From Rheinheimera sp. (GTDB taxonomy: Bacteria > Pseudomonadota > Gammaproteobacteria > Enterobacterales > Alteromonadaceae), in contig SSFI01000003.1 of assembly GCA_008015325.1 (NCBI GenBank), positions 102,328 to 166,327 of the forward strand: a stretch of 64,000 bases of DNA, written 5' to 3'. A program made the translations under genes and the position numbers. The notes below the pieces were generated by a model that saw only the letters and a program-made list of their open reading frames with translations, searched no databases and was not told the DNA's origin. The stretch's first letter is position 1. Every line of letters starts with the position of its first letter. Shown here one piece after another: positions 52,836 to 62,622 of the stretch.

Positions 52836-55436
52836 TTACAGATTGCCGCCTAAGAAATCTTTGGCAAACCGTTGCAACACGCCACCGGCGTCGTAAATTG
52901 ACACTTCTTCCGCGGTATCCAGCCGGCAAGTGACCGGCACCTGCAGCGTTTCACCATTGCGGCGATGAACCACCAGCGTCAGCGTCGCTCGGGGCAGACG
53001 TTCGCCAATCACGTCAAAACTCTCAGTCCCGTCAAGCCCTAACGTCAACCGGTTGGTACCGGCTTTAAACTCCAGCGGCAACACGCCCATACCAACCAGA
53101 TTGGTACGGTGGATACGTTCAAATCCTTCCGCCACAATCGCCTCAACACCGGCTAACCGCACGCCTTTGGCGGCCCAGTCACGGCTCGAGCCCTGACCAT
53201 AATCAGCACCGGCGATAATAATCAGCGGTTGTTTGCGCTGCATGTAGGTCTCAATGGTTTCCCACATCCGCATGACTTTGCCTTCCGGTTCCAGTCGTGC
53301 CAGCGAGCCTTGCTTCACTTTGCCATCCACGACGGCCATCTCATTGATGAGCTTGGGATTGGCAAAAGTAGCCCGCTGCGCCGTTAAATGGTCGCCGCGG
53401 TGGGTGGCGTAAGAGTTAAAGTCTTCTTCCGGCAAGCCCATTTTGTGCAGGTATTCACCGGCGGCACTGTCCAGCATAATGGCGTTGGACGGCGATAAAT
53501 GGTCGGTGGTGATGTTGTCGCCCAACAGCGCCAGCGGCAACATGCCTTTGAGTGTACGTTCACCGGCTAAAGCGCCCTCCCCCTCTTTTTGCCAATAGGG
53601 CGGGCGACGGATATAAGTACTTTGTGGCCGCCAGTCATACAGCGGGCTGATCTTTTCGCCATAATCGACGTCGACTGCAAACATCGGCTCATAGACTTTG
53701 CGGTACTGCTCAGGTTTGACACTGACAGCGACTACCGCATCAATCTCAGCGTCACTTGGCCATAAATCTTTTAAGCGTATTTCCGCGCCATCTGCAGCGT
53801 AACCCAGCACATCTTTTTCGATATCAAAGCGGATGGTGCCGGCGATGGCATAGGCCACTACTAAGGCCGGAGATGCCAGAAATGCCTGTTTGGCGTAAGG
53901 ATGAATACGGCCATCAAAGTTACGGTTACCCGACAACACGGCGGTCGCGTACAAGTCACGCTCGATCACTTCCTGTTGAATGACAGGGTCCAGCGCACCG
54001 CTCATGCCGTTACAGGTGGTGCAAGCAAAAGCGACTATACCAAAACCCAGCGCTTCCAAGTCCTCAAGTAAACCAGCTTCCTGTAAATAGAGTTCAACCG
54101 CTTTAGAGCCTGGTGCCAGCGAGGTTTTGACCCAAGGCTTACGCATCAGCCCCAGTTTCCGCGCGTTACGCGCCAGAATACCGGCCGCAATAACGTTACG
54201 CGGGTTACTGGTGTTAGTGCAGCTGGTGATGGCCGCAATAATCACTGCACCATCCGGCATCAGACCTGGGGTATTTTCCACCACACCACTGATGCCTTTG
54301 GCAGCTAAATCAGTCGTGGCGACCCGTGCATGCGGGTTCGACGGACCGGCGATGTTACGCACCACAGTCGACAGATCAAAACGCAGCACGCGTGGATAGA
54401 CTGCTGTGGTTAAACTGTCAGCCCAAAGTCCTGCGGTTTTAGCGTAAGTTTCCACCAGCTTAACTTGTGCCGCATCACGCCCGGTCAGCGTCAGATAATC
54501 CAGCGTCTGCTGGTCGATGTAAAACATCGCTGCGGTGGCGCCATATTCCGGTGTCATGTTGGAAATAGTGGCGCGATCACCAAGGCTCAGGCTGTTCGCG
54601 CCTTCACCGAAGAATTCGAGATATGCCGACACCACTTTTTGTTTACGCAAAAATTCGGTCAGCGCCAGCACAATGTCAGTCGCCTGAATGCCGGGTTGCG
54701 CTTTGCCGGTCAGCTCAACGCCGATGATATCCGGCAGCCGCATCCAGGACGCGCGGCCTAACATCACACTTTCAGCCTCCAAGCCGCCAACACCAATGGC
54801 GATGACACCCAGCGCATCCACATGCGGCGTGTGGCTGTCGGTGCCGACCAGCGTATCCGGATAAGCCACTCCGTCTTTGGCGTGAATAACCGGTGACATC
54901 CGCTCCAGGTTAATCTGGTGCATGATGCCGTTACCCGGCGGGATCACATCGACGTTTTTAAAAGCTTTTTTTGTCCAGTTAATAAAATGGAAGCGGTCGT
55001 CATTACGCCGGTCTTCAATAGCGCGGTTTTTGGCAAAAGCGTCTTTTTCAAAACCGCCATGCTCAACCGCCAGTGAGTGGTCGACGATGAGCTGAGTCGG
55101 AACCACTGGATTGACTTTGGCCGGGTCACCACCCTGTGCCGCGATGGCATCACGCAGACCAGCCAGGTCCACTAATGCAGTCTGACCCAGAATATCATGG
55201 CAGACGACACGCGCCGGAAACCACGGGAAATCCAGCTCCTGTTTGCGTTCAATCAGTTGCATTAAATAGGCATTGAGCTGTGCCGGATCTGCCCGGCGCA
55301 CCAGGTTTTCCGCGTGCACACGCGAGGTGTAAGGCAGCGTTGCCCAGGCGCCCGGCTGCAGGCTGTCTACCGCAGCGGCCGCATCGAAATAATCAAGGCC
55401 GGTACCGGCCAGAGGTTTACGGAATAAAGTGTTCAT
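52836..55436 (-). CDS. acnD: Fe-S-dependent 2-methylcitrate dehydratase
   Basis: An aconitase-family enzyme of about 866 residues that dehydrates 2-methylcitrate in the PrpD-independent version of the methylcitrate cycle. Fe-S cysteines are seen in SCTNTSNP and FACTTCNGMSG, and GTDSHTPHVD, AGADYGQGSSRDWAAKG are typical aconitase segments. The N-terminus MNTLFRKPLAGTGLDYFD matches AcnD and puts the start at ATG 55436. The pairing with prpF identifies it as AcnD rather than AcnA. Confidence 0.95.
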   Translation of the reverse strand: MNTLFRKPLAGTGLDYFDAAAAVDSLQPGAWATLPYTSRVHAENLVRRADPAQLNAYLMQLIERKQELDFPWFPARVVCHDILGQTALVDLAGLRDAIAAQGGDPAKVNPVVPTQLIVDHSLAVEHGGFEKDAFAKNRAIEDRRNDDRFHFINWTKKAFKNVDVIPPGNGIMHQINLERMSPVIHAKDGVAYPDTLVGTDSHTPHVDALGVIAIGVGGLEAESVMLGRASWMRLPDIIGVELTGKAQPGIQATDIVLALTEFLRKQKVVSAYLEFFGEGANSLSLGDRATISNMTPEYGATAAMFYIDQQTLDYLTLTGRDAAQVKLVETYAKTAGLWADSLTTAVYPRVLRFDLSTVVRNIAGPSNPHARVATTDLAAKGISGVVENTPGLMPDGAVIIAAITSCTNTSNPRNVIAAGILARNARKLGLMRKPWVKTSLAPGSKAVELYLQEAGLLEDLEALGFGIVAFACTTCNGMSGALDPVIQQEVIERDLYATAVLSGNRNFDGRIHPYAKQAFLASPALVVAYAIAGTIRFDIEKDVLGYAADGAEIRLKDLWPSDAEIDAVVAVSVKPEQYRKVYEPMFAVDVDYGEKISPLYDWRPQSTYIRRPPYWQKEGEGALAGERTLKGMLPLALLGDNITTDHLSPSNAIMLDSAAGEYLHKMGLPEEDFNSYATHRGDHLTAQRATFANPKLINEMAVVDGKVKQGSLARLEPEGKVMRMWETIETYMQRKQPLIIIAGADYGQGSSRDWAAKGVRLAGVEAIVAEGFERIHRTNLVGMGVLPLEFKAGTNRLTLGLDGTESFDVIGERLPRATLTLVVHRRNGETLQVPVTCRLDTAEEVSIYDAGGVLQRFAKDFLGGNL

Positions 55437-55504
55437 CGCCATCTCTTATTCAGACTGTTCAACAAGTTCAGCGCGCCGATGGTGACCCACCGGCGCCAGC
55501 GACT

Positions 55505-56635
55505 TTAGCCACGTGCAGCAATTGGCTGCACTTCACGTGGTTCAACCCCGACATAATCCGCACTTGGCCGGATAATGCGGTTGTCAGCACGTTGCTCCAT
55601 CACGTGCGCGGCCCAGCCGGTTAAGCGTGAACAAACAAAAATCGGCGTGAAGAGCTTAGTAGCGATGCCCATGTAGTTATAAGCCGAGGCATGGAAAAAA
55701 TCGGCGTTGCAGAACAGTTTTTTCTCGCGCCACATCACAGCTTCGCAGCGGACAGATACATCGTACAAACGCGTGTCGCCGTTGGCTTTGGCCAGTTGCT
55801 CAGACCATGCCTTGATCACGGCATTGCGTGGGTCTGATTCAGAATAAATCGCATGGCCAAAGCCCATGATTTTATCTTTACGCGCCAGCATACCGAGTAA
55901 GGTCTCTTCAGCGTGCTCAGGGTCGCGCATATTCTCAATCAGTTCCATCGCCGCTTCGTTAGCGCCGCCGTGCAGCGGGCCGCGCAACGAACCAATAGCA
56001 CCGGTAATACAGGAGTGCATGTCAGACAGCGTTGAAGCACAAACGCGGGCGGTAAAGGTCGAGGCGTTAAATTCGTGCTCTGCGTACAAAATCAGCGATG
56101 CGTGCATCACAGTCACATGCAGTGGCTCTGGTTTTTTGTCATGCAATGTCCAGAGGAATTGCTCAGCAATGGAATCCGCGCCTGTTTCCACGTTGATACG
56201 CTTGCCATGATGGCTGTAGTTGTACCAGTAGTTGATCATGCCAGGGAAAATCGCCAGCATGCGGTCGGTAACATCCTGCTGTTCGCTGAAGTTGTGCTCA
56301 GTTTCCAGATTGCCGAGCATAGAACAGCCAGTACGCATCACGTCCATCGGATGGGCGCTGGCCGGAATACGTTCCAGCACTTCTTTTAATGCCTGCGGCA
56401 GGCTGCGCAGCGCTTTCAGTTTGGCTTTATAAGCAGCAAGTTCAGCTTCAGTCGGTAACTCGCCTTTTAAAATCAGGTGTGCAACTTCTTCAAATTCACA
56501 TTTCGCGGCTAAGTCTTTGACATCATAACCACGGTAAGTCAGGCCTGAGCCGGTTTTCCCAACCGTAGATAATGCTGTTTTCCCGGCAATTTGACCGCGT
56601 AAACCGGCACCGGTCAGTTGTTTAGTTGTCGACAT
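55505..56635 (-). CDS. prpC: 2-methylcitrate synthase
   Basis: Condenses propionyl-CoA with oxaloacetate. The 376-residue citrate-synthase-fold protein opens with the PrpC-type LTGAGLRGQIAGKTALSTVGKTGSGLTYRGYD, and has the catalytic His in GPLHGGANEAAM and GFGHAIY. It resembles PrpC rather than GltA because of its length and N-terminal sequence. A ribosome-binding GGAG precedes the ATG. Confidence 0.95.
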   Translation of the reverse strand: MSTTKQLTGAGLRGQIAGKTALSTVGKTGSGLTYRGYDVKDLAAKCEFEEVAHLILKGELPTEAELAAYKAKLKALRSLPQALKEVLERIPASAHPMDVMRTGCSMLGNLETEHNFSEQQDVTDRMLAIFPGMINYWYNYSHHGKRINVETGADSIAEQFLWTLHDKKPEPLHVTVMHASLILYAEHEFNASTFTARVCASTLSDMHSCITGAIGSLRGPLHGGANEAAMELIENMRDPEHAEETLLGMLARKDKIMGFGHAIYSESDPRNAVIKAWSEQLAKANGDTRLYDVSVRCEAVMWREKKLFCNADFFHASAYNYMGIATKLFTPIFVCSRLTGWAAHVMEQRADNRIIRPSADYVGVEPREVQPIAARG

Positions 56636-56676
56636 ATTCGGTTCTCCAGAGGCAGATAAGTTATAAGTTACTGTGA

Positions 56677-57561
56677 TTATTTGTTTTTGCCTTGGGCAAA
56701 TAACGAGTCCAGTTTTTCTTCGTAACTGTGATAATTCAGGAAATCATAAAGTTCAGCGCGGGTCTGCATGCTGTCGACCACCGCTTTCTGGTCGCCGTTG
56801 GTCAAGATCGACTGATACACATTCAGCGCCGCTTTGTTCATCGCGCGGAAGGCAGACAGCGGATACAACACCATCTTGACGCCAACCCCGGCCAGCTCAG
56901 CCGTGTTAAACAGCGGGGTCTGACCAAATTCAGTGATATTGGCCAGCACCGGAACTGACAGAGCCTGAGTAAAGGCCTGATATTGCTCCAGCGTATACAC
57001 AGCTTCGGCGAAAATGGCATCAGCACCTGCTTCGACACAGGCCTGCGCCCGTTCAATGGCTGCGGCTAAACCTTGTTGTTGCAACGCGTCAGTGCGCGCC
57101 ATGATGAAAAAGCTGGCGTCGGTACGGGCGTCCACGGCAGCTTTCACACGGTCAACCATCTCGTCCTGTGACACAATTTCTTTGTTCGGTCTGTGGCCAC
57201 AACGCTTTTGCATGACCTGATCTTCAATGTGAAAACCCGCAGCGCCAGCCCGCGTCATTTCACGCACAGTGCGGGCGATGTTAAAGGCCCCCCCCCAGCC
57301 GGTATCCGCATCAACTAACAGCGGCAGATCAGTGGCGCCGGTAATACGGCGAATGTCTTCACACACATCATTCAGTGAAGTCATGCCCAAATCCGGCAAA
57401 CCAAAAGAGGCATTGGCGACACCGGCGCCGGATAAATACAGCGCTTTGTGGCCAACGCGTTCGGCCATCATGGCTGTGTAAGCGTTGATGGTTCCCACAA
57501 GCTGTAATGGCTGGTTGGCGCTGATGGCCTGACGGAGTTTAAAACCTGCAGTTGCTGTCAT
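56677..57561 (-). CDS. prpB: Methylisocitrate lyase
   Basis: Cleaves 2-methylisocitrate to pyruvate and succinate. The 294-residue ICL-superfamily protein has the catalytic motif [12 protein letters not shown] with its Cys and metal-binding [15 protein letters not shown]. The start ATG 57561 has GGGGAA upstream and lies one base after the stop of prpR; the frame is open 16 codons further. A run of nine Gs on the coding strand (57288-57296) falls in the codons for WGGA. Confidence 0.95.
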   Translation of the reverse strand: MTATAGFKLRQAISANQPLQLVGTINAYTAMMAERVGHKALYLSGAGVANASFGLPDLGMTSLNDVCEDIRRITGATDLPLLVDADTGWGGAFNIARTVREMTRAGAAGFHIEDQVMQKRCGHRPNKEIVSQDEMVDRVKAAVDARTDASFFIMARTDALQQQGLAAAIERAQACVEAGADAIFAEAVYTLEQYQAFTQALSVPVLANITEFGQTPLFNTAELAGVGVKMVLYPLSAFRAMNKAALNVYQSILTNGDQKAVVDSMQTRAELYDFLNYHSYEEKLDSLFAQGKNK

Positions 57562-57562
57562 T

Positions 57563-58249
57563 TCAGTTCCCCTGTTGTAAATGCAATTCGATATTACGGC
57601 GCGACGCACTGATATGGCGGCGCATTAAAAGTTCGGCCAATTCGCCATCACGATTGGCAATGGCATTCAGTATGGCTTTATGTTCATCAAAAGCGCGCGA
57701 GACGCGTGGCCCGGCCATGCCCATCTGTACCCGGTACATCCGCACCAGATAATAAAGTTCGTCACACAAGATATTGATGAGATATGGATTTTTGCTGGCC
57801 TGGATAATTCGGTAATGAAAATCGACGTCGCCGGCTTCCTGATAATAACTCTCGCCTTCACGCACGCGCTGCGTCGCCAGATGCTGATCGAGCAGGCTTT
57901 GCATTTGTTTGATGTCGGCATCGGACATTTGTTCTGCTGCCAGCCGGCAGGCCATGCCTTCGAGATTTTCGCGGATTTGATACAAAGAAATTAAACCTTG
58001 TGGCGTCAGTTTCACCACCCGAGCGCCGGCATTCGGAATACGTTCAATCAGGTGGCAACGCTCCAGACGGGCTAAAGCTTCACGTAGTGGTGCACGACTT
58101 AAATCAAACTGCTTCGCCAGTTCTGGCTCGGAAATTTTGCTGCCAGGCGCTATTTCGCCGGCAACTATAGCGCGCTGGATCTCCAGCAGCACTCTGTCAG
58201 CGGCAGTAATAGGTTCTTTTTGCATGAGAAAATCGCAATCTGTCGACAT
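57563..58249 (-). CDS. prpR: GntR-family (FCD) regulator of the propionate operon
   Basis: A 228-residue GntR-type repressor or activator. The N-terminal winged helix has [33 protein letters not shown] (about 40-72), and the C-terminal FCD domain has the metal-binding [16 protein letters not shown] and DEHKAI. It is the first gene of the operon and ends one base before prpB, so it is very probably its own operon's regulator, sensing 2-methylcitrate or a related intermediate. The name prpR is used for this GntR-type regulator by analogy; it is not the sigma-54 PrpR of E. coli. Confidence 0.88.
   Translation of the reverse strand: MSTDCDFLMQKEPITAADRVLLEIQRAIVAGEIAPGSKISEPELAKQFDLSRAPLREALARLERCHLIERIPNAGARVVKLTPQGLISLYQIRENLEGMACRLAAEQMSDADIKQMQSLLDQHLATQRVREGESYYQEAGDVDFHYRIIQASKNPYLINILCDELYYLVRMYRVQMGMAGPRVSRAFDEHKAILNAIANRDGELAELLMRRHISASRRNIELHLQQGN
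58241..58248. promoter_or_regulatory. Half-matching operator at prpR start
   Basis: TGTCGACA is an 8-base palindrome identical to the core of the operator at 58312. It overlaps the prpR start codon. Confidence 0.45.
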
Positions 58250-58266
58250 AAACTTACCATGCTGCA

Positions 58267-58295
58267 GTTTTAGAGGCTTTTTTCAGCTAAGTCAA
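58267..58295 (-). promoter_or_regulatory. Promoter candidate for prpR-prpBC-acnD-prpF
   Basis: On the minus strand TTGACT and TAAAAC are 17 bases apart. It would place transcription start about 11 bases before the start codon at 58249, a very short leader. Confidence 0.5.
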
Positions 58296-58311
58296 GCCAG
58301 ACAAAAGTAGT

Positions 58312-58323
58312 ATTGTCGACAAT
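58312..58323. promoter_or_regulatory. GntR-type operator (ATTGTCGACAAT)
   Basis: A perfect 12-base palindrome upstream of the promoter candidate. GntR/FCD regulators bind short symmetric sites of this type. With the copy of its core at 58241-58248 it flanks the promoter. Confidence 0.7.
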
Positions 58324-58504
58324 TATGCGATGAAAAGCGTTTTTTTGGCAAGTTGCATACACAGACACTTGTAACAAATTTCTTCCAATTCAACTAAAAC
58401 TCAATGGCAATAATTTTTTTATTAGAATATTTGGTGATTAAAAGTTAAATGGATAAGTGTTAATTAATATGTCAACGATAAGTAGCATATTTAGGGAAAC
58501 CTAA

Positions 58505-58770
58505 AGCAAAGCCTTAGATAATGCTTTGCTGACTGGATAAAGCTGGGGATAACCTATGAATAAACTGGGTGAAAGCTGTGTCGCAATTACAGATTGTTTA
58601 CCAATTCAACATTTTATTACTCACGTCTCTCTGCGCAAAAAATGTGCACTTAGCTACACTGATTTTATCTGTCTGGTGCCATTATCTGCACCTCTCCCTC
58701 TAGCGCACGGCTCATCCTTGAGCCATTCCCCTAAGCCCGGAACAATGCGGATTCGTTCTGGGCTTTTTTT
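58505..58770 (+). ncRNA. Candidate structured small RNA in a gene-poor gap
   Basis: Plus-strand sequence of about 266 bases with three hairpins: AGCAAAGC/GCTTTGCT (58505-58530), GGCTCA/TGAGCC (58709-58724) and an 11-bp terminator stem at 58733-58770 that ends in T7. Neighbours on both sides are transcribed leftwards (minus strand), so the plus-strand terminator has no protein gene to serve. A reading frame (58556-58822) lies within but runs through the terminator, so it is probably not a normal gene, although a short peptide is not excluded. No promoter could be assigned with confidence. Confidence 0.4.
58733..58770 (+). terminator. Intrinsic terminator of small-RNA candidate
   Basis: AAGCCCGGAAC and GTTCTGGGCTT pair over 11 positions (one G-T) around an 11-base loop and run into TTTTTTT. 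Confidence 0.85.
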
Positions 58771-58851
58771 CTTTTTGCGACATTATTTACCGGCAGGTTT
58801 GCTGAAAAGTCTGCGGCAATAGCATCGCAAAACAGCTGCTTATTTGCGGGC

Positions 58852-59628
58852 TCAGACGTTGGTGAGCGGAAATAACCGGCGGAAATTCTGACTGGTTTGT
58901 TCGGCTAATAATTCGACGCCGACCTGCCGTTCACGGGCGATGGCAGCAGCAACAGCGGCGACATAAGCTGGCTGATTGGTCTTGCCACGATATGGCACTG
59001 GCGCCAGATAAGGTGAGTCCGTTTCAATCAATAACCTGTCTGATGGTACCTGCCGCACCACTTCCCGCAGCGCGTCAGCGTTACGAAAGGTCATAATGCC
59101 GGAAAACGAAATATAAAAGCCTAAATCCAGCGCCGCTTTGGCGGTATCCCAATCTTCGGTAAAACAGTGCAACACACCGCCACAATCCTGCGCCTGCTCG
59201 CTTCGCAGCAAGGCTAAAGTATCAGCCCGCGCATCCCGGGTATGCACAATCAGCGGTCTATTCAGCTGACGGGCCACCGCAATATGGGCGGCAAATGCGG
59301 TTTGCTGGGTGCTTTTGTTGTCCGGGCTGTAAAAATAATCCAGACCGGTTTCGCCTACTGCCACCACTGAATCGCTCTGGCATAAACGTAATAAATCGTC
59401 GTGGCTAAAACCCAGTTGTTGATGCAGCGGATGTTCACCACACGAGACAGAGACTTGCGGATAGTCTTTGACCAGCGCAGCCATCGCCGGAAACTCCTGC
59501 AAACTAACACTGACACACAGCATATGGCTGACTTGGGCAGTGGCTGCGGCAGCGAGAACTGCCGGTAAATCCATCCCGAGTTTATCCAGTTCAAGACGGT
59601 CAAGGTGGCAATGGGAATCAATAAACAA
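58852..59628 (-). CDS. tatD: TatD-family metal-dependent hydrolase (YcfH-like)
   Basis: A 258-residue TIM-barrel metallohydrolase of the TatD family. Motifs are DSHCHLD (metal ligands), GETGLDYFYSPD, HTRDARADTLALL, HCFTEDWD and ETDSPYLAP. Of the E. coli paralogues it is closest to YcfH, a gene beside holB, which fits this location. The start is taken as TTG 59628, with GGAG six bases upstream and giving an LFIDSHCHLD N-terminus like E. coli YcfH; ATG 59655 is a longer alternative without a good ribosome-binding site. It is probably a DNase or D-aminoacyl-tRNA deacylase-like repair enzyme. Confidence 0.9.
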   Translation of the reverse strand: MFIDSHCHLDRLELDKLGMDLPAVLAAAATAQVSHMLCVSVSLQEFPAMAALVKDYPQVSVSCGEHPLHQQLGFSHDDLLRLCQSDSVVAVGETGLDYFYSPDNKSTQQTAFAAHIAVARQLNRPLIVHTRDARADTLALLRSEQAQDCGGVLHCFTEDWDTAKAALDLGFYISFSGIMTFRNADALREVVRQVPSDRLLIETDSPYLAPVPYRGKTNQPAYVAAVAAAIARERQVGVELLAEQTSQNFRRLFPLTNV

Positions 59629-59766
59629 GAGCAGCTCCGGGACTTGGTTGGCCATCACAGAAAAAGGCGGCAGTGTACCTGAAGCAAACCTTGCCGTGAA
59701 GGCGTGTCATGAAGCTGCTTGTCATGAGTTGAATGGCATGAAGCTATGTTGTGGTCTCAGCAAGCA

Positions 59767-60093
59767 CTACAGCGTAAAGGTCAATTCCACCGAATCTTGT
59801 GTGCCGCTTAATAACTTCTCGATTTTGTCGCGCAAATTCTGTTTGTCATCAATAAATGCCACGCCAATGCCAGCCGGACTGGTGTTTTGCGCGCCTTGTG
59901 GCGTTAACCAGGCAACTTTGCCTGACACCGGGATCGCTTCGAGCGCGTCCGGTAAGGTAACCTGCAACGCCAGCGACTGCCCCATTTTATAATGCCGGCT
60001 GGTGCGGACAAAGAGCCCGCCTTGTTTAAAAAATGGCATGTAAGAGCGGTATAACTCTTTTAAGTCCGCGAAATCTAACGTCAGTTCTTCCAT
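59767..60093 (-). CDS. pilZ: PilZ-type protein of type IV pilus assembly
   Basis: A 108-residue PilZ-domain protein that is the direct homologue of P. aeruginosa PilZ, which sits between holB and tatD and is needed for type IV pilus biogenesis. It has no RxxxR motif at the N-terminus, as in the P. aeruginosa protein, so it is unlikely to bind c-di-GMP. It overlaps holB by 13 bases and lies 138 bases before tatD. Confidence 0.9.
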   Translation of the reverse strand: MEELTLDFADLKELYRSYMPFFKQGGLFVRTSRHYKMGQSLALQVTLPDALEAIPVSGKVAWLTPQGAQNTSPAGIGVAFIDDKQNLRDKIEKLLSGTQDSVELTFTL

Positions 60094-60989
60094 GGCGTGC
60101 CTCTTAACATTTGCTGCAGATCTAACAACAAAGTCGTCAGTGCTAATGATTTATTCTGCCCCAAAATCCGCTGTTCGTCACGGCACCATTGCGCCACGCG
60201 CTGAAAAAGCTGCACCGGCGGCAACGCCTGCTGTATCGACCAGTGCCTGAGCGTGTAGTACAGCAAAGCAGGCAGTTCCGGCTGTGCCTCCAGCTGTTTT
60301 TGCAGCGTGCTAAGCCCATTACCGCTTTGCAGAAATTGTTGCAGTTGCTGTAACTGTGCCGCCAATGTCAGCGCTTCGCCGCTTTGCAGCAATTCCAGCG
60401 CTTTGAGTGGCGCACCACCCGACAGCTCCAGCAAGAAATCTGGCACAGGGTCCGGGCTGTGTTGCTGCAGCCACTGCGCCGTTTGCGAACTGTACTGCGC
60501 AGGCAGGTCCCAGCGCTGGCAACGCGACAAAATTGTCGGCATCAGCTGGCCGGCATAAGCAGTCTGTAAAATCAGATAACTACTTTGGCCGGGTTCTTCC
60601 AGCGTTTTCAGCAGCGCATTAGCCGCCGATTCAGTCATTTTTTCTGCTTGCGGGATCACTACCACCCTGGAACCGCCCTGCTGCGGCGCATTTTGCAATA
60701 AATGGCTGATATCACGAATTTGGTCGACGGAAATACTGCTGCCGACTTCCAGTGTCAGCAGATCCGGGTGATGACCAGCCGCCCCCAGCAAACAGCTTTT
60801 ACAGCGACCGCAAGCGCCTTCAGCCAGAGGATTTTGACACAACAGCAGATGCGCCAGTTGTTTGGCGAGTATGTGCTTGCCAATGCCCACCGGGCCGGTC
60901 AGCAAAATCGCGTGATGCAGTTGTTGGCTGATAGCCAGTTCAAACAGACGTAGTTCAGTCTGCTGCAGCCAGGGTAATGACGTAGTCAC
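60081..60989 (-). CDS. holB: DNA polymerase III delta prime subunit
   Basis: Clamp-loader subunit of the replisome, 302 residues. Walker A-like [15 protein letters not shown] (about 32-46), zinc ligands in [17 protein letters not shown], and [13 protein letters not shown] (sensor/SRC-like region) are visible. The Walker A has His after Lys, not Ser/Thr, in keeping with delta prime not hydrolysing ATP. It overlaps tmk by four bases. Confidence 0.94.
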   Translation of the reverse strand: MTTSLPWLQQTELRLFELAISQQLHHAILLTGPVGIGKHILAKQLAHLLLCQNPLAEGACGRCKSCLLGAAGHHPDLLTLEVGSSISVDQIRDISHLLQNAPQQGGSRVVVIPQAEKMTESAANALLKTLEEPGQSSYLILQTAYAGQLMPTILSRCQRWDLPAQYSSQTAQWLQQHSPDPVPDFLLELSGGAPLKALELLQSGEALTLAAQLQQLQQFLQSGNGLSTLQKQLEAQPELPALLYYTLRHWSIQQALPPVQLFQRVAQWCRDEQRILGQNKSLALTTLLLDLQQMLRGTPWKN

Positions 60990-61606
60990 GCGAAATGTTG
61001 CTCCAGCGCCACGCGCAATTGCTGCTGCACATCAGCCAGCGGCTTTGCTGCATCAATCACCACTATATTTGCTTCGCTGGCGGCAACAGCCAGATATTTC
61101 GCCCGCGCGCGCTGAAAGAAACCGAGCTGCTCTTGTTCAATCCGGTCCAGCTCGCCACGGGCTCTGGCGCGCTCCAGCCCAATCACCGGGTCAATATCGA
61201 GATACAGCGTCAAATCCGGCCTTAAATCTGCCAACACCAGCTGGCGGATCGGGTCCAGTACCTCGTCCGGAATTTGCCGGCCACCGCCCTGATAAGCACG
61301 GGAGGATAGATCGTGCCGGTCGGCCAACACCCAGTCACCGCGGGCCAGTGCCGGGCGGATCACGTTATCGAGCAGCTGAGCTCGGGCCGCGTACATCAAC
61401 AGCAGTTCAGTGACCGGTGACACCTTCTCCTGCTGTACCGATTTAACTAAAGTGCGGATTTGTTCGGCTAACGGCGTGCCACCGGGTTCACGGGTTTGTA
61501 CCAGCGGATGCCCCTGCTCGCGCAGCCACTGCTGTACTGTCTCGATGGCAGTCGTTTTACCGGCGCCTTCCAGTCCTTCAATCACCACAAAACGGCCTTG
61601 ATTCAT
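60986..61606 (-). CDS. tmk: Thymidylate kinase
   Basis: Phosphorylates dTMP to dTDP. The 206-residue protein has the P-loop [15 protein letters not shown] (8-22), [11 protein letters not shown], the DRH motif [15 protein letters not shown] and the LID region. It overlaps mltG by four bases and holB by four bases, so it is part of one tightly packed operon. Confidence 0.96.
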   Translation of the reverse strand: MNQGRFVVIEGLEGAGKTTAIETVQQWLREQGHPLVQTREPGGTPLAEQIRTLVKSVQQEKVSPVTELLLMYAARAQLLDNVIRPALARGDWVLADRHDLSSRAYQGGGRQIPDEVLDPIRQLVLADLRPDLTLYLDIDPVIGLERARARGELDRIEQEQLGFFQRARAKYLAVAASEANIVVIDAAKPLADVQQQLRVALEQHFA

Positions 61607-62622
61607 GATTTTTTCCCAAAAATATATTGCTGTACCGCTTTGTTATGTTCAGCCAGACTTTGTGAAAACTGATGAGTGCCATCACCTCTGGCAACAAAAT
61701 ATAATTTGTCTGACTGAGCAGGTTGCGCTGCAGCCTGCAAGGAGCCCCAGCTGACCAGCGCGATGGGCCCCGGCGGTAAGCCGGCATGTACATAAGTATT
61801 GTATGGATGCGGGTCTTTCAGATGCTCGCGTTTAATATCGCCCTGATACCTGTCGCCCAAACCGTAAATCACTGTCGGGTCGGTCTGCAGCTTCATTTTG
61901 GTTTGTAACCTGTTAATAAAAACCGCCGCGATCAAAGGTTTCTCCGGCAAGTAACCAGTCTCTTTTTCCACAATAGAGGCCAGCGTCAACAAGTCATAAC
62001 GATTTTGCAGCGGTAAGCCGCCTTGTTTGCTCTGCCAGGCGGCATCGAGTTTCTCCAGCAACACCTGATTGGCTCTTTTGAGCACCACAGATAATTTCGT
62101 ATGAGCGGTATAAAAGTAGGTGTCCGGAAACACCAGCGCTTCAGCGGACGCGGGCAGCGCGCCCCACTCGGCTGGCCAGCGCAACAGCTGACGCGCTTTG
62201 TCGGCGTCAGCGACATCAGCATCCAGATATGGCAGTTGTTGTAGCTGCTGCAGGTTTTGCGCAAATGTCTGGCCTTCGCGGATAGTCAGACTGAACTGGG
62301 CGACTTTGCCGCTGCGCAATAACTGTAATAGTTGCTGCAGACGCATCGGTTTGACGGGATAAACGCCGGCCTGTAGCTGCCGTAATTGCGGGTTAAACAG
62401 CGACTGCAATTTCAACTGCTGACATTGCCATGCGGTCAACAATTGCTGTTGTTGCCATTGCCGGCATAAAGACGACAAATTCGCGCCGGGTTTTAGCTCT
62501 AAATAGGTATCTGGCAACTTTATCTGCACCTGCAGCACCTGCAGCACTTGCTGCAATTCGTTGCGTACGCCAAAAGCCGCAACGGCCAGCACAATCAGCC
62601 CCTGCAACAAAAACTTTTTCAT
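61603..62622 (-). CDS. mltG: Endolytic peptidoglycan transglycosylase
   Basis: Cuts nascent peptidoglycan strands at the inner membrane. The 339-residue YceG-family protein has an N-terminal membrane anchor ([15 protein letters not shown]), a LysM-like N-domain and the catalytic region with [22 protein letters not shown] containing the catalytic Glu (about 218). The stop of pabC is directly adjacent to its start codon. Confidence 0.95.
   Translation of the reverse strand: MKKFLLQGLIVLAVAAFGVRNELQQVLQVLQVQIKLPDTYLELKPGANLSSLCRQWQQQQLLTAWQCQQLKLQSLFNPQLRQLQAGVYPVKPMRLQQLLQLLRSGKVAQFSLTIREGQTFAQNLQQLQQLPYLDADVADADKARQLLRWPAEWGALPASAEALVFPDTYFYTAHTKLSVVLKRANQVLLEKLDAAWQSKQGGLPLQNRYDLLTLASIVEKETGYLPEKPLIAAVFINRLQTKMKLQTDPTVIYGLGDRYQGDIKREHLKDPHPYNTYVHAGLPPGPIALVSWGSLQAAAQPAQSDKLYFVARGDGTHQFSQSLAEHNKAVQQYIFGKKS

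Larger units (their letters stand above)
58324..58851. other. Gene-poor gap between prpR and tatD
   Basis: About 530 bases. The first part (58380-58500) is strongly AT-rich; the rest holds the small-RNA candidate. No protein gene with a good start and composition is recognised. Confidence 0.6.

Noticed and set aside
58556..58822. An 88-codon plus-strand reading frame
   Set aside because: It runs through the terminator stem at 58733-58770 and into the following sequence; composition is not coding-like. A shorter peptide cannot be excluded, but it is better described as part of a small-RNA candidate.
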